NCBI GenBank assembly: GCA_043228905.1 | Contig: JBHGNT010000016.1 | Span: 10,540,001 to 10,604,000 of the forward strand | From: Azolla caroliniana | Lineage: Eukaryota; Polypodiophyta | Length of the DNA stretch: 64,000 nt | Direction of reading: 5' to 3' | Shown: in pieces, positions 31,493 to 43,386 of the stretch | Position numbering within the stretch: the stretch's first letter is position 1 | Layout of the letters: every line of letters begins with the position of its first letter | Made by a program: the position numbers and the translations under genes | Notes under the pieces: generated by a model | What the model saw: the letters and a program-made list of their open reading frames with translations, nothing else | Databases searched by the model: none | What the model was told of the DNA's origin: nothing

Positions 31493-31942
31493 TGTTGTCC
31501 GCCGGAATAGTAACCGACGAACAAGTGCGTAGTAATATGGAATAGAATAACATTGTAACGCATGTAACAGTTCATGCGGGAAGCGTGAACGGCTAAAAGA
31601 CCCTGCGTATATAAAGGGCAGAAAACCTCTGATAGAGGTAGCATGTAATTTTAAATGTAAAAGGCGTATCATAATAGAGTTCTATCTTCTCTTATATCTG
31701 TGGGTAGCTGTGGTTAATCTACTGTGTGTCTGTAATCCTTAAGAGCGTAGGCATGAGTAACGGTGTGTGCGCTAGCCCACTGTCTAAGGAGCTCGGTTGT
31801 AGCCGTCTCCCCTTATACGTTGTTAGGTTACGGAAAGTATCCCACTAAGTATTACGCACAGACGCTACCATTCATTGTCATACAGTCACTTGGAGGTCTA
31901 GGTCGGAGGACTGACCATAGACCGTGTTCCTAATCGATAACA
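31493..31942 (+). repeat. Gy2b 5' LTR
   Basis: It starts TGTTGTCCGCC and ends GATAACA. It belongs to a subtype marked by ACAAGTGCGTAGTAATATGG, distinct from the AAAAGCGTAGGAATAAG subtype of Gy2a and Gy2c. TATATAAAG is at about 31610. The conserved CTTTTGGCACGCTTGG follows. Confidence 0.95.
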
Positions 31943-31993
31943 CTTTTGGCACGCTTGGTGATTTGTGTCTTCTCACAGACGAACAACGACGAA

Positions 31994-32449
31994 TGGATGT
32001 TTAGCCGTAGACGCCCCAGAGAACCAACACGATAAGACCGGCCAATCACAAGGTCCATCACACGCCAAGCACAGGAACGCACATGGCAAAAGCCTCGCCG
32101 CAACGACCTCAGTACTACTTGTCGGGACCACAAAGGCGATTTCTCACTCTCCAAATACCTTGGCAATATGCGGGAAGTGCGCTCACCACAACAGAACTAT
32201 GGTCTGTCCCTGCCCGCCGTAGCACCCAGCATGGCCTTTGCCTATCCCTGCTTTAACGGTGAAACCGACGCCGCAACCCACATTCGCTTGTTCCTCAATG
32301 TTTGGAATGCAAACCACATGGCGCAAAGCCTTTCCAAGGCAATAGCGCACCAATCTAAAATGACGGAGTTCAGATTAACCTTGGATGGGAGAGCGACGTT
32401 TTGGCATTCGCAAATGGATTTGCCAGCAATCACGACCTTCAACCATCTG
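31994..32449 (+). pseudogene. gag: Gy2b gag N-terminal part
   Basis: The likely start MFSRRRPREPTR is near 31998. The capsid part MAFAYPCFNGETDAATHIRLFLN to HSQMDLPAITTFNHL runs to 32449, where the Gy2c LTR interrupts. The continuation LQSAFLRFF is at 39562. Confidence 0.85.
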
Positions 32450-32886
32450 TGTTGTCCGCCGGAATAGTAACCGACGGACAAAAGCGTAGGAATAAGAAAC
32501 TATATAAGAGCATAACGCATGTAACAGTACATGCAAGAAGCGTGAACGGCTAATTAGACCCTGCATATATAAAGGGCAGAAAACCTCTTATGGAGGTGCG
32601 TGTAATTTTGGGAATGTAAAGAAATGCCTGATAATAGAATTCTATCTTCTCTGATTTTCTATGTATAGCTACGGCTAATTCAGTGTCGGTGTCTCGGATA
32701 CTTAAGCATGGTAGTACGTAAGTGTAACCTTTGATAGGGATTCGGTTGTAGCCGTCTACCCTACGCGGAGAGGTTACAGGGGTTCTCCCCTTACACATTA
32801 CGCTTAAACCCTTGTTTGTTGTTCCACACCCACCTTGAGGTCTAGGTCGAAGGACTGACCACGGACCGTGTTCCTAAAATGCAACA
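32450..32886 (+). repeat. Gy2c 5' LTR
   Basis: It starts TGTTGTCCGCC and ends GCAACA, with TATATAAA near 32567. It is the same subtype as the Gy2a LTR. Confidence 0.95.
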
Positions 32887-32939
32887 CTTTTGGCACGCTT
32901 GGTGATCTGTGTTTCCTCACAGACGAGCAACAACAAATG

Positions 32940-33432
32940 GATGTTTAGCCGCAAACGACCGAGAGAACCAACACGACCAAACCGGCATATAACAAGGTCT
33001 GTCACACACCAAACAGAAGAATGCGCACGGCAAAAGCCGCGCATCAGCGACCCTAGTACTACCTGTCGTGAGTGTAAAGTGGATTCATCGCCCCCCAAAT
33101 ACCTCAACGTGACGCGGGGACCACGCTCACCACAGCCACCTTATGACCTTTCCCGATCCGCCGTAGCTCCCACTATGGCCTTTGCCTACCCCCGCTTTAA
33201 CGGTGACACCGATGCCGCAACTCATATTCACATGTTCCTCAATGTCTGGAATGTGAACCACATGGCGCAGAATCTCTTTGAGACTGTGGCACACCAGTCG
33301 AAAATGACGGAGTTCGGATTAACATTAGATGGGCGTGCGGCGTTTTGGCATTCACACATGGACTTACCAGCCATAACAACCTTCGATCAACTGCAGTCCG
33401 CTTTCTTGCGATTCTTCCATCGGAGGGTTTAG
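32940..33432 (+). pseudogene. gag: Gy2c gag N-terminal part, truncated
   Basis: MFSRKRPREPTRPNRHI opens the frame, followed by MAFAYPRFNGDTDAATHIHMF and QLQSAFLRFFHRRV with a TAG at 33430. Immediately after, the sequence jumps to FPRFRQT-like protease-proximal sequence. About 1.24 kb compared with Gy2a (16473-17711) is missing, including all zinc knuckles. Confidence 0.88.
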
Positions 33433-34232
33433 GGTTTCCACGTTTCCGCCAGACCATAGAAGCATAGTTGGTGGGCATACCCGGGGCGAGCGTTGCCACA
33501 AACCTGACAGACTTCAGCGATGGACCACCGGTGGTGGATCACCACAACCCGGCTATTACAGTAATATTGCACGGACGAGAAGTTCTTGGATGCGTAATCG
33601 GCTGCGGCTCAGGCATCAATGTAATTAGCGCGAAAACTTGCGAACAGTTAGCCATTTCCGAATGGGAGGTGTGTCCATTCTAGCTCCGCATGGCAGATAC
33701 CCGCTCAGTGCGATCGTTGAGGTTAATTCGCAAAATAGGCATCGTTGTGGGAGGACACCGCTTCAACATATTGGCGGTCGTCCTTGCTTTGGACGCCCTA
33801 GGAGCGTACCCAGTGCTTCTGGGCAGACCATGGCTTCGGACAGCAAATATCAAGCAGAGCTGGCAACGCGAGTGTATCAGTTTCCAGCATGGACGCACCA
33901 AGGTTCGCGTACCTACGGAAAGCAACACGCCACAACCTAAGGGTATAACACCGTTATACGCGGAGGACATAAATATGTTGGCTAGGGTGGAGGATGCCGA
34001 ATTGGAGGCGTACCTCGACGAACATCCTTGGATTTTTCCATTGTTCGAAATAGATGTCATCGCAACTGCGGCAGAAAATACTACGGCCACTGTTCTGCAC
34101 AATGAGCCCTACGAACCAAACCTAGAATCCATATTGGAACTCAGCAGAGCACGGGCGGCATTCGAAAGGGAAATGGAGATTTCACGACGAGTCACCGCTT
34201 ACACTCTCGAAGAAGTAAATGTGGGTATGTAA
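33433..34232 (+). pseudogene. Gy2c protease region
   Basis: The motif reads GCVIGCGSGINVISAKTC, so the catalytic Asp of DGGS is Gly. TAG at 33681-33683 follows EVCPF, the same site as in Gy2a. From 33690 another frame continues RSVRSLRLIRKIGIVVGGHRF, LLGRPWLRTANIKQSW and LEAYLDEHPWIFPLFEIDV to 34232. Confidence 0.87.
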
Positions 34233-35830
34233 TCGGAGTCCTAGTTCCTCACCATCGCAAAGGAATTAAGGTCGGACCAGAGAATCACAATGATCGCACT
34301 ACTCACGGAATATAAAGATGTGTTCGCTTGGGCTCACGAGGACATGAAGGGTTAGATCCCAAGTTCTATTAGCATAAGATCAATTTAGCAACTGACGCGA
34401 AACCTGTCCAGCAGCACCGCTACCTCATGAACCCCAATTACGCGACCCGCGTGAAATAAGAAATTGACAAGCTCCTGAGGGCAGGGTTCATACGGCCAGT
34501 TAAACAAGCGACATGGCTAAGCCCGATAGTGGTCGTCCCAAAGAAAAACGGAAAAATATGGGTATGAGTAGATCACCGAAAATTAAACGTCGTAACCATT
34601 ACGGACGCATTTGCCTTACCCTTCACCGATAGCGTGATGGACGCCGTCATAGGCCATGACATGTACAGTTTCTTAGATGGCTTCAGTGGCTATAACCAAG
34701 TACGCATGCACCCCCAGGACCAGGAGAAGACGACATTTTTCACGGACTGGGGAGTATATGTGGCGGTCGTCATGATGTTCGGGCTAAAGACAGCGCCGAC
34801 AACATTTCAACGAACGATTACGGAGATCTTTGGGGAATACATTTCGGCGTTCATGCAAGTCTTTCTAGACGATTTTGTGGTATATGGGCAAACAAAAGAC
34901 CCTTTTACACACTTACGTCTGTGCCTGGAATGTTGCCGCACCGCACGCTTAAGCCTGAATCCCGCGAAATGTGCCTTCTGTGTGACTAGCGGGACTCTCC
35001 TAGGCCACATAGTTAGCAAAGAGGGAATAGTGGTCGACCCAAACAAGATCTCCACGATTACGCAAGCTAAAACTCCGGCAAACACCAAATCTCTTAGCCG
35101 ATTTTTGGGACAAATACGGTGGCATAGTCGGATGATACGGTATTTGGCGGACTTCGCCACGCGACTACATGCTACCGTGCATCGGACTCCATTCCAATGG
35201 ACTGCAACAGAGGATCAGGCCTATGAGGCACTTAAGATAATGCTCACACAGGCTCCCGTCGTACAACCTCCAGTTTGGGCGAAGCCATTCCACGTGTTCG
35301 TCGACGCCTCGGACATAGCAATAGGAAGCGCGCTAATGCAGCTCACCGAACCAAACTGGTACAGGCCAGTATACTATGCAAGTCGTAAATTGTCAGCAGC
35401 AGAGCGTAACTATTCCACAATAGAGCGAGAGGTGCTAGGGATGATATATAGCATCAATAAATTCCGACACTATTTATTTGGACGGAAATTCGCGTTCCAC
35501 GTGGATCATTCGGCATTATTGTATTTGGTGGAGAAACAAGCCCTGACAGGGAAATTGGCGCGGTGGATGCTACTCCACCAAGAATTCGAGTTCGTAATTC
35601 AGCACCGACTAGGGACACAACACGTAGTGACAGATTTTTTGAACAGACTTAAGAATAGAGAAACAATACAGAAAAACGATGACGATTTTCCGGATGCCGA
35701 CATCTGGCGAGTAGTGACACTTGAAGAAAAAACGGAATCCACCTTTCCGAATCGATGGCTTATGGAAATGACGTACTTTTTAACTACAGGACTGCCTCCA
35801 CCACAATTACGCACGGACAAGAAGAAATGA
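34233..35830 (+). pseudogene. pol: Gy2c reverse transcriptase and RNase H
   Basis: The first third (34233-34633) has stops and a frameshift around ELRSDQR and VVVPKKNGKIW. From 34634 a 398-residue open frame carries SFLDGFSGYNQVRMHPQDQ, FGLKTAPTTFQR and FLDDFVVYG (34861-34888, both Asp kept). It continues with GHIVSKEGIVVDPNK, FHVFVDASDIAIGSALMQ, YYASRKLSAAERNYSTIE and HRLGTQHVVTDFLNR. It is the best-preserved Gy2 polymerase in the window. Confidence 0.94.
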
Positions 35831-36955
35831 CTAGCCGTCCGAAGCCGTCACTTCTGCCTCGTTGAAGGAATTTTATATTACAAAGGAAGTGACGGCATTT
35901 GGCGACGTGGAGTCCGCCAGGATGAGAAGGAAGCAGTTTTATGGGAGGCACACTACGGCACGGCCGACGGCCATTACGTGGGCGACGTGACAGCCCGCAA
36001 AGTATGGCAGGCGGGCTTATTGTGGCCAACAACGCAGAAGGATGCATCCGAGTATTGTAGAAAGTGTGATTTGTGTCAGCGGATGGATCAGCCCGCGGAG
36101 GACGCAAGGATGCCACACCAACCCGTATTACTGCTAGACCCCTTCCAAAAGTGGCGATTGGATTTTGTAGGGCCTTTCACACCAACAACGGCCCGTACGG
36201 GCAATAAATACATATTGGTAGCCACGGATTACTGCACCAAATGGGTAGAAGCAAAGGCACTACGTGAAAATACGGCGGCCGTCACAGCCAAATTTCTTTA
36301 CGAGCACATAAGGTGCCGGTTCGGCTGTCCGATTGAGTTCATCAGTGACCAAGGGAGCCATTTCCTCAATACGGTGGTTCGAGAACTAACACAACATTAC
36401 ACAGTAGTCCACAAGAAGAGCATGCCATATTACCCGCAGGCGAATGGATTAGCAGAATCCACGAACAAAACATTACAGACAATTTTGAAGAAAACCATCA
36501 ATGAAAATAGAACGGACTGGGATACCAAACTCCAGAGTGCGTTATGGGCGTACAGAACTAGTTACAAAACAAGCATACAGTCAACACCCTCCCGGCTAGC
36601 GTTTGGACTAGAGGTTGTGATGCTGTTCGAATTTCGGGTACCTAGTTTGCACATTCAGGTACGGAACCGATTATCAGAAGCCAAGTCGGAGGAGGAACGG
36701 CTCTACCAACTCCTCGAACTAGGGGAAAAACGCGTCCACAGCATGGCTGTGTTGGAACAGGAACAGAGACGGCGTAAAGCATTTGTCGATCGACATCGGA
36801 GCGCAAGGGAAAAAGAGTTCCCCGTGGGCCGAGCGGTGCTAGTTTTTCAAACGCGCATGGGCCATATGTCGGGCAAGTTACAATTCCGCTGGACCGGCCC
36901 ATACTGGATAATTGGAGCGAAACAGGGCACGTTCCAACTAGGAACGCTGGCTTGA
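35831..36955 (+). pseudogene. Gy2c integrase, largely open
   Basis: A TGA at 35828 separates it from RNase H. The N-terminal part shows EAHYGTADGHYVGD and the zinc ligands CRKCDLCQRM. The core shows WRLDFVGPFTP, ISDQGSHFLNTVV and ANGLAESTNKTLQ (D, D, E intact). The C-terminal part has GKLQFRWTGPYWIIG and stops at TGA 36953. Beyond it HRFRLKPYLGRTPPNPF continues to 37064 in the expected frame. Confidence 0.93.
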
Positions 36956-37213
36956 GAAATAGTACGCCAAAAAGTGAATCGGTTTCGGCTCAAACCTTAC
37001 CTGGGCCGTACGCCACCTAACCCATTCACCGCCGAACGGGACAAAGCCGGAGAACCCGCAGCGTAAAATGGACAGTCCCATTTGTACTATAATGTAAAAA
37101 TAGGTTGTAAATAACCGTTACAAAAAAAGAAAAGAAAAGACAGAGAAGATAGCGACTATTAAAACGACTAAAGGCATGCACAAACTCCTAGTTCAAGAAC
37201 ACGCGGCACCACA

Positions 37214-39075
37214 ATGGCTCACCGCCCAATGAACCCTAAGCCACAAAAAGAAGGAAGGAGAAGATTTTTTGCACAAAGCAGAAACCCATCTTCTAGCTAT
37301 CAGCGCTCCCATCGCTCGTACTCCTCACCTTCTTCCCCATCCTTTCTCAGAGCTCCAACCCACCACAACCTCCCGTCTCCTCCCCACGAAACTACTCTAG
37401 CGATGCCGATTTTCATCTCTACTGCCCTACGCCGATGGCTCGTAGAGAAACGCTTGGATGGCTACATCCGGGTCGCAGAAGCACCTCCGCACCCGGACGC
37501 CATGAACATCACCAGGAAGCTTAACATAGACATGGTCACCAACTCTTCCATTCAAAAGAAGTTGGACCTATCCTCACTAGGCGAAAGACATTTCGAAATA
37601 CCCCCTGCAGAGGCGCTGCAGCGGTATTTTGGACCATATTCATCCTCCGCCAAGGCCTATAGAACAAAACAGATTCTGGATCCCTTCGTCTGTGAAGTTG
37701 CCAAGTTCCTACTGGAAGTCGGCTGCGTCCATGTCAACGCATACGGGATGCGTAAGCAGAAGGCGAGCATCATTATCGACACCTTTGAAGGGCGTGCAGT
37801 CGACTAGGGGGTCATCACCGGGCCAGCGTTAAGGCAAGGCTTGCATGCATACCAAACAGGCAAAAAGCTCAGGCCAATCATCCAACAATACCTTACGGTG
37901 CTATTTCCATCCCGAGCCCTGCGAGCACCGCAACCCAGCCAACCCAATTACGAGAGGATGCGAAGAGAGCGGAGGTGGCAATCGCAAGACTTCGGACCTT
38001 ATTAGAAAAAAAGAAGGTATGGTTCGATGAGCAGTTGGTGATCAAACAAGACAGAAGACATCAGCTCGAAATACGCCTAAACAATGAGATGGGGAGATTA
38101 GAATAACAGCATGCAAAGGAATCCCAGCTGTGGGCGGGCCTGAAGGCCACGTATGAGGAAGCCGCAACCGTTAAACAACAGGAAATCACAAATCTCCAGA
38201 AGTCGATGGAAGACGCACGCAACCACTGCCAGGCCATCACGGATAACGTGCGCATCCTTCTCCAAACAAACCAGGAAAGGTTCACATCGCAATTGAAAAC
38301 GGCGTTGGACAAAGGATGAATGGCGTGGGCAACCCAAGCAGCGGAATTGCACGCGTATCGGGCGGACTGGGAGAACCGGCGGAAGGACGGTCGAGGTTTT
38401 TATAAACTAAATGAGGAGAGCATTGCGACCATACGGGAGGACCCAGCGCAAGACTATCGTGCACTAGCAGACCAACACTCTGAAGAACTTGCACAACTCT
38501 TAGATGATTTTGGTGAAAGTCAGGAGGAGCTATTTCACCAGATCACACAAACCGGCAACACGCACACAAACGAGGAACCCAACGTGACACCAATTCCAGT
38601 CACAGCCGAAGAAGAGGAACCTCGGGCCCGATCACCAGAGATGACAACGAGGGAGAATAGCGGGGACCAACGAGCGGAGTTCCCCATAGGACCAGACAGC
38701 GAAACCATTACCCAACATGACGTCCAGTCGCACGAACCCACACTATCATCAAACCACGCAGAAAATAGTGCGGACTAGGCGGAATCTCCGCCCCACTCCC
38801 AGGAACATACAAAAACGGCCAATACCGTGGAGGACGTAACAATGGAGGCTGAGCTGCAGCCGACTACAAGCACGCCAACGGCGGAGCCCAACCCACTAAC
38901 TCAAGAAGAGCCCACCGTACCTGGACCACCCGCACACGGCGACGGCGACTCCGGGAGAAACCAGGCCGACCAAGTAGAGGAGCCACACCACGATGCACCT
39001 ACGGGCCCTACATCACCTCTGGACGAGGACACCACAACAGAGCCGAACATCCGGGCCATTTTGGAAGAAGATTAA
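37214..39075 (+). pseudogene. Gy2c downstream ORF2, internally deleted
   Basis: It starts MAHRPMNPKPQKEGRRRF. The conserved domain begins at MPIFISTALRRWL (37403) and reads to TAG 37805-37807 after GRAVD, the same amber site as Gy2a. Near 37947 the sequence joins CCAACCC to AATTACGAG, missing about 1.1 kb of linker and coiled coil present in Gy2a (22215-23305). The remaining coiled coil and acidic tail run to ILEED at TAA 39073. Stops occur at 38104, 38318 and 38776. The function is unknown. Confidence 0.72.
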
Positions 39076-39122
39076 CGGGATGAGTCCGACATGCAAAGGC
39101 ACTATCCCACAGGCGTGCCAAG

Positions 39123-39561
39123 TGTTGTCCACCGGAATAGTAACCGACGGACAAAATCGTAGGAATAAGAAACTAGATAAGAGCATAACGCATGTAACGG
39201 TTCACGCAGGAAGCGTGAACGGCTAATTAGACCCTGCATATATAAAGGGCAGAAAACCTTTTATGGAGGTGCGTGTAATTTGTGGAATGTAAAGAACGCC
39301 TGATAATAGAATTCTATCTTCTCCGATTTTCTGTGTATAGCTGCGGCTAATTCAGTGTTGGTGTCTCGGATACTTAAGCGTGGTAGTACGTAAGTGTAAC
39401 CTTTGATAGGAATTCGGTTGTAGCCGTCTTCCCTTATACGTGGAGAGGTTACAAGGGTTCTCCCCTTACGCATTACGCTTAAACCCCTGTTCGTTGTTGT
39501 ACACCCACCTTGAGGTCTAGGTCGAAGGACTAACCACGGACCATGTTCCTAAAAGGCAACA
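39123..39561 (+). repeat. Gy2c 3' LTR
   Basis: It starts TGTTGTCCACC and ends GGCAACA. It differs from the 5' LTR at roughly 6 percent of positions by eye. Confidence 0.94.
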
Positions 39562-40110
39562 AGCTACAATCCGCCTTTTTGCGGTTCTTTCATCGGAGGG
39601 TGCTGCAACGCGAGATCCTCGGGCAGTTCTACACAATTAAGCAATTGCCAACAGAGACGATCACGGATTTTAGTTTACGTTTCCAAATTCTATGGCGGAA
39701 ATTAGAACGGGGCCCGGCAGACGACGAGGCCAGGGAGACATTTCTGGCAGCATTACGCCGACCCATACGGACAATGCTCAACAACAATAGCGTGAAAGGG
39801 GAAACAATCGATATGGTCATAGAAAGAGCGCTACAGCTCGAGCTAGACGAAGAAAAGGAAAGGTTTTCCATGTCTTCATTACGACAAGCGTTACCTCAAG
39901 ACGAGGAACGACATTTTCGTCAAGTGATCCAATGCACGATTTGCTTGAATTCAGGGCATTCCGAAAGCTCACACAGTTGAGTAGTGCGAGTACAATATGT
40001 TGAACAGAGCCACGCCCATAGTACGCAGTGTGGACACACAATGTCCCCCACGCCATAATGAACAAAGGAGGCAGGAAGACCGACTACGGTATATGGATTG
40101 CAATCCACGT
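39562..40110 (+). pseudogene. gag: Gy2b gag middle part
   Basis: The frame continues from 32449 with LQSAFLRFFHRRVLQREILGQF, LEDEARETFLAALRR-like ADDEARETFLAALRR, and the zinc knuckle CTICLNSGHSES, where a deletion removes its last Cys and most of the second knuckle. It runs to NPR at the Gy1b LTR and resumes at 50704. Confidence 0.88.
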
Positions 40111-40723
40111 TGCCGCGTTGTTACGCGCGTACGTGTAGAAAGGGGCGGGACCACGGGGGTCTTGGACCGAGGAGCGAGAGAGAGAGAGACAGAGAGAGAG
40201 ATCCACAGACAGGTAGAAGCGAGAAAAAGAGATATAGAATGTGACACTTAATTATAATGACAAGAGATTGCAAGCTCCGACAGTTACAACCGACAAGGCG
40301 GTGACGGACCCGACACGGGGACCCAACTCACGCACACCGACGACAGTCACACGACTCGAAGAAAACAAAAGGGGAAAAGGGAGCGACTCTGCTGGAAGCA
40401 CACGGGTTGTCCACGAAGCAGAGTCAGTGACCTCCCGACACCCGTAGAGAGCGACGATTCCAGTAGAGAGAGCTCGGGCTTCCGTTCTGCAGCAGCGCTC
40501 CTCCCCTCCTCGCGTGCGATGCCCCGTTTTCTCTTGTCCTCTTCCCTTTATTCCCTGTCCTCTCTGACCGGGATACGCACAATCCCCTCTAATAAATGAG
40601 TGTGGATTAGTAGTTACATCCACCGGTTCGCGTGCAAAGTATCCAGTCACGCGTTCATCTGTGTAAGGGCCGGTTTACGCGCTTTCTCTCTAATTCCGCC
40701 TATGGCCAGTTTTCTTCATGACA
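40111..40723 (-). repeat. Gy1b 3' LTR with adjoining polypurine tract
   Basis: On the minus strand the LTR starts TGTCATGAAG at 40723 and ends CGCGGCA at 40111. The tract GGTTTGGTGGGGGTGGA (40740-40724) abuts it. A GA-rich microsatellite at about 40166-40201 is longer than in the other LTR. Confidence 0.94.
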
Positions 40724-40789
40724 TCCACCCCCACCAAACCGCGCATCCACTGGCATGCGCCAGAGACGGGTAGATACCGAAGAAAACCG

Positions 40790-42130
40790 GCCTCATTCAT
40801 TGCTCTCCGATTCTCCGCCAGACCCGAACTGATCGTCGTTGTCGCTCCCGCTCGCAGGCTCTGGCTCGTCTTTGAAGCGCTTTTTGAAAGTTTTGATCCA
40901 TTTTCCGGCCACCGGCACTGCTAACTGTGTCCCGTTGAGTTCCGCGAGGTGGTACGTGTCGTTGTCGTTCGCGCTCGTCACCATGTAGGGCCCGAACCAT
41001 CTCCTAGCAAACTTTCGCACCGCCTTGTGCTAATTGTCGAGTCTGCTGTCGTATACCAAGACCCAGTCGCCTTCCTCGATCTTCTTTGGTCGCAATCGGT
41101 GCGTCTGGTTGAACCGGATCTTGTTCCACTCCCTTGCCGCTCGTAGCCTTTCCTTCGCCCGTATCATGTCCTCCAGCCTCCGCTCGAGTTGTCGAATCCG
41201 CGTTGCCAGCACCTCCTCCCGGCTCATTTTGTCTTTCCAATCTACCACCGCCCACGAAGAAACTGTCCGCTCCACCGGCATGATCGGCTTTTGTCCGTAC
41301 ATCAACTCCGCCGGCATAAACCCTGTCACCGAACTGTGCGTAGTCCGGTCCGCCCATAGCGCGTAAGGAAGGAGCCCGGCCAATTCCCGACCTGCCCACC
41401 GCATGCACGCACCAACGCCTTTACAATCAGTCCGTGCCCACGTTCCCCCTTTCCGTTCGCCTCCGGATTGTACGTCGTGGTGAGGGAGAAATTGACGCCT
41501 AGCCGGTCGAACATCTCCTCGGCCTCCCGCGCATCCAGCTCTCCCTGGTCCGCCACGATCCTCCCGACGCACCCGTACCGACACACTACTTCTTCGATCA
41601 GGAACCGGCATACCGCCGCGGTTGTCTTGCTTTGCAATGCACGGCCTTCCGCCTGGTTCATTAGGTCCTCCCGTGCAAGCACCAAGTATCGCATCTGTCC
41701 TACCCCCATCGGCATCGTCACCAAGTCGACCATCCACTTGAAATGGACCGTAGGCGCGTAGGTCGGGTGTAGCTCATCCCGGTGTCAGACTACGGAGTGC
41801 ATCTGACAGCTTTCGCAAGTCGTTATGTACCGATGCACGTCCTGGTACAGCCCCTGCCACTAGTACTTCTCCTTCAGCTTCTCGAAAGTGGCCCACGTTC
41901 CACGGTGTCCGGCCCAGGGGATCTCGTGAAATGCCGCCAATAGTTTCCCCTGTTCTTCTTTCTTTGCTACTACTCGGAGTGGAATGCCGCTTCACTTCTT
42001 TGGGTGCCTCTATATGCACCCGTCCCGCAGGAAGAATCGGTACGCCTTCCTCCGTATCCGGCTTGCCTCCTCTCTCGCCCATGTTGTGTCCGGCGTCATC
42101 ATCCATAGGAACCTCCCGATTTGGAGCCAC
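40790..42130 (-). pseudogene. Gy1b integrase
   Basis: From 42130 the minus strand reads EVKRHSTPSSSKERR-type sequence in one frame, while the integrase frame gives GISRDPLGRTP-overlapping zinc-finger sequence and CESCQMHS. The Trp codon of KYWW is TAG at 41860-41862. The core shows MVDLVTMPMG, IVADQGELD and ANGKGERGHG, which is NGKxE-like with Glu shifted to Gly-Glu. The C-terminal module (GQKPIMPVERT, KKIEEGDWVLVYDS, RRWFGPYMVTS) occurs once. The tail VPVAGKWIKTFKKRFKDE ends at TGA near 40793. Frameshifts lie near 41400 and 41030. Confidence 0.87.
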
Positions 42131-43098
42131 TCCCCGTCGTACCTGCTTTCGTCAAATTCGTTAAGCACTGGAGTGTTCCCTTTCCTCGTCGTTACATTAG
42201 CCGACCCGAAGAACTCCTCGCCGACTTCTTCGTCATCCGAAACCATGCCGTCTTCGTCGTTGAACCTTGCCCTCGAAAGCATGTCGGCCATGGCGTTGTC
42301 CTTTCCGGAGATGTGCCGTATCTCCGGGTTCAAGGACTTAATGTACTCTATCCACCGGAGCATTGCTAGGTCCGGCGTCGCGCATCCGGAAACCATGCCA
42401 AGTATCGGCAGGCAGTCTGTCTCGATGATCACCTCCGTCCCGATCAGATAATCCTTGTCAGCCTTGACTGCCGAAACAACACCCCAAAGTTCGCGCTTAA
42501 CCTGGGCGTACCCTCGCTGTCGTTCGCTTAATACCTTCGCCCCGAACCGGGTTGGGAATCGTACGCCGCCCTTGTCCTCCTGACTGATTACCCACCCGAT
42601 CCCGGTGGGGCTGGTGTCCACCCTTACGCAGATGGGAACATCCCTGCCGTAAACCGCTTTACAGAGAGCCGGCGCTGCCGTAAGCGCCTCCTTTAGTCTC
42701 TGAACCAACTCCGTGTGCTCCATCCTCCACTCAAAGCTACGCCCCTTTTTCAATAGCCCGTAGAGGGGTTCCGCGACATGTGCGTAGTGTGGGATCCTGA
42801 TGTGGTAGAACGCGCATGCCTCCAAGAATCTCCGGACCTCCGTGATCGACTTGCAATCGTTCCTCATCGCGGAGATGGCCTCTACCTTTTCCGTAGATGG
42901 TTTCCTACCATAAGGCCCGCACAAGGGTCCGACCACCAAGATCTCCAACTATCCGAAGGCCGACTTTTCCCCGGACAAGGTGAGCCTCGCACGCTCTAGT
43001 CTCTGCAGCACCTTCTCGCAGTCATCGGTGTGGGACACCACGAAATTCCGACATCCATCCGGCCCGATTGCCTTGTCCCTTTTCTCCACCTAGCATCC
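42010..43098 (-). pseudogene. Gy1b RT C-terminal part and RNase H
   Basis: It resumes after Co1b with HTDDCEKVLQRLERARLTLSGEKSAFG, then TAG at 42949-42951, the same stop as Gy1a 1451. The following 312-residue frame has EILVVGPLCGPYGRKPS, FLEACAFYHIRIPHYAHV, VRVDTSPTGIGWVISQED, IIETDCLPILGMVSG and GKDNAMADMLSRARF, then the spacer before integrase. RNase H acidic residues are kept. Confidence 0.92.
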
Positions 43099-43314
43099 TG
43101 TTGAGAGACAAGCTCAACATCGGCCAGTTCGGCTGAAGAAGCCGAGGACTGGATCGGTTGGGACAAATCGGCTAGGCCGAGTGCGTAAACCGGGAGGTTG
43201 TGTCTTCTCTCTGTCTCTCCCGCGTATACCGTGTAAGCTCAAGCTCTCCATTGAACCTGAGTTTCCTTCCTTCTGTTCGGTCTTCATACTTGCTTCTGCA
43301 CGTTGCTTTCTACA
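43099..43314 (+). repeat. Co1b 5' LTR, internally deleted
   Basis: It starts TGTTGAGAGACAAG and ends CTTTCTACA. Compared with the longer Co1 LTR at 61759-62191 it lacks the stretch between two GTGCGTAAACCGG/GTGTGTAAACCGG repeats, and a second stretch including the TATA box. The primer site TGGTATCAGAGC is at 43315-43326. Confidence 0.92.
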
Positions 43315-43386
43315 TGGTATCAGAGCGCGAGGGTTGAGAACCTCTTTGCAACCGACACAGCTTGACGAAGAAGAACGAGAAGAACA

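Larger units (their letters stand above)
32450..39561 (+). mobile_element. Gy2c: Ty3/gypsy element nested in Gy2b gag
   Basis: LTRs are at 32450-32886 and 39123-39561. The flanks ATCTG and AGCTA each differ by one base from ATCTA, the sequence expected from the reading frame, so they are probably a mutated duplication. Gag is shortened and loses its zinc knuckles. RT, RNase H and integrase are the best preserved of the family, and ORF2 has a 1.1-kb deletion. Confidence 0.92.
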
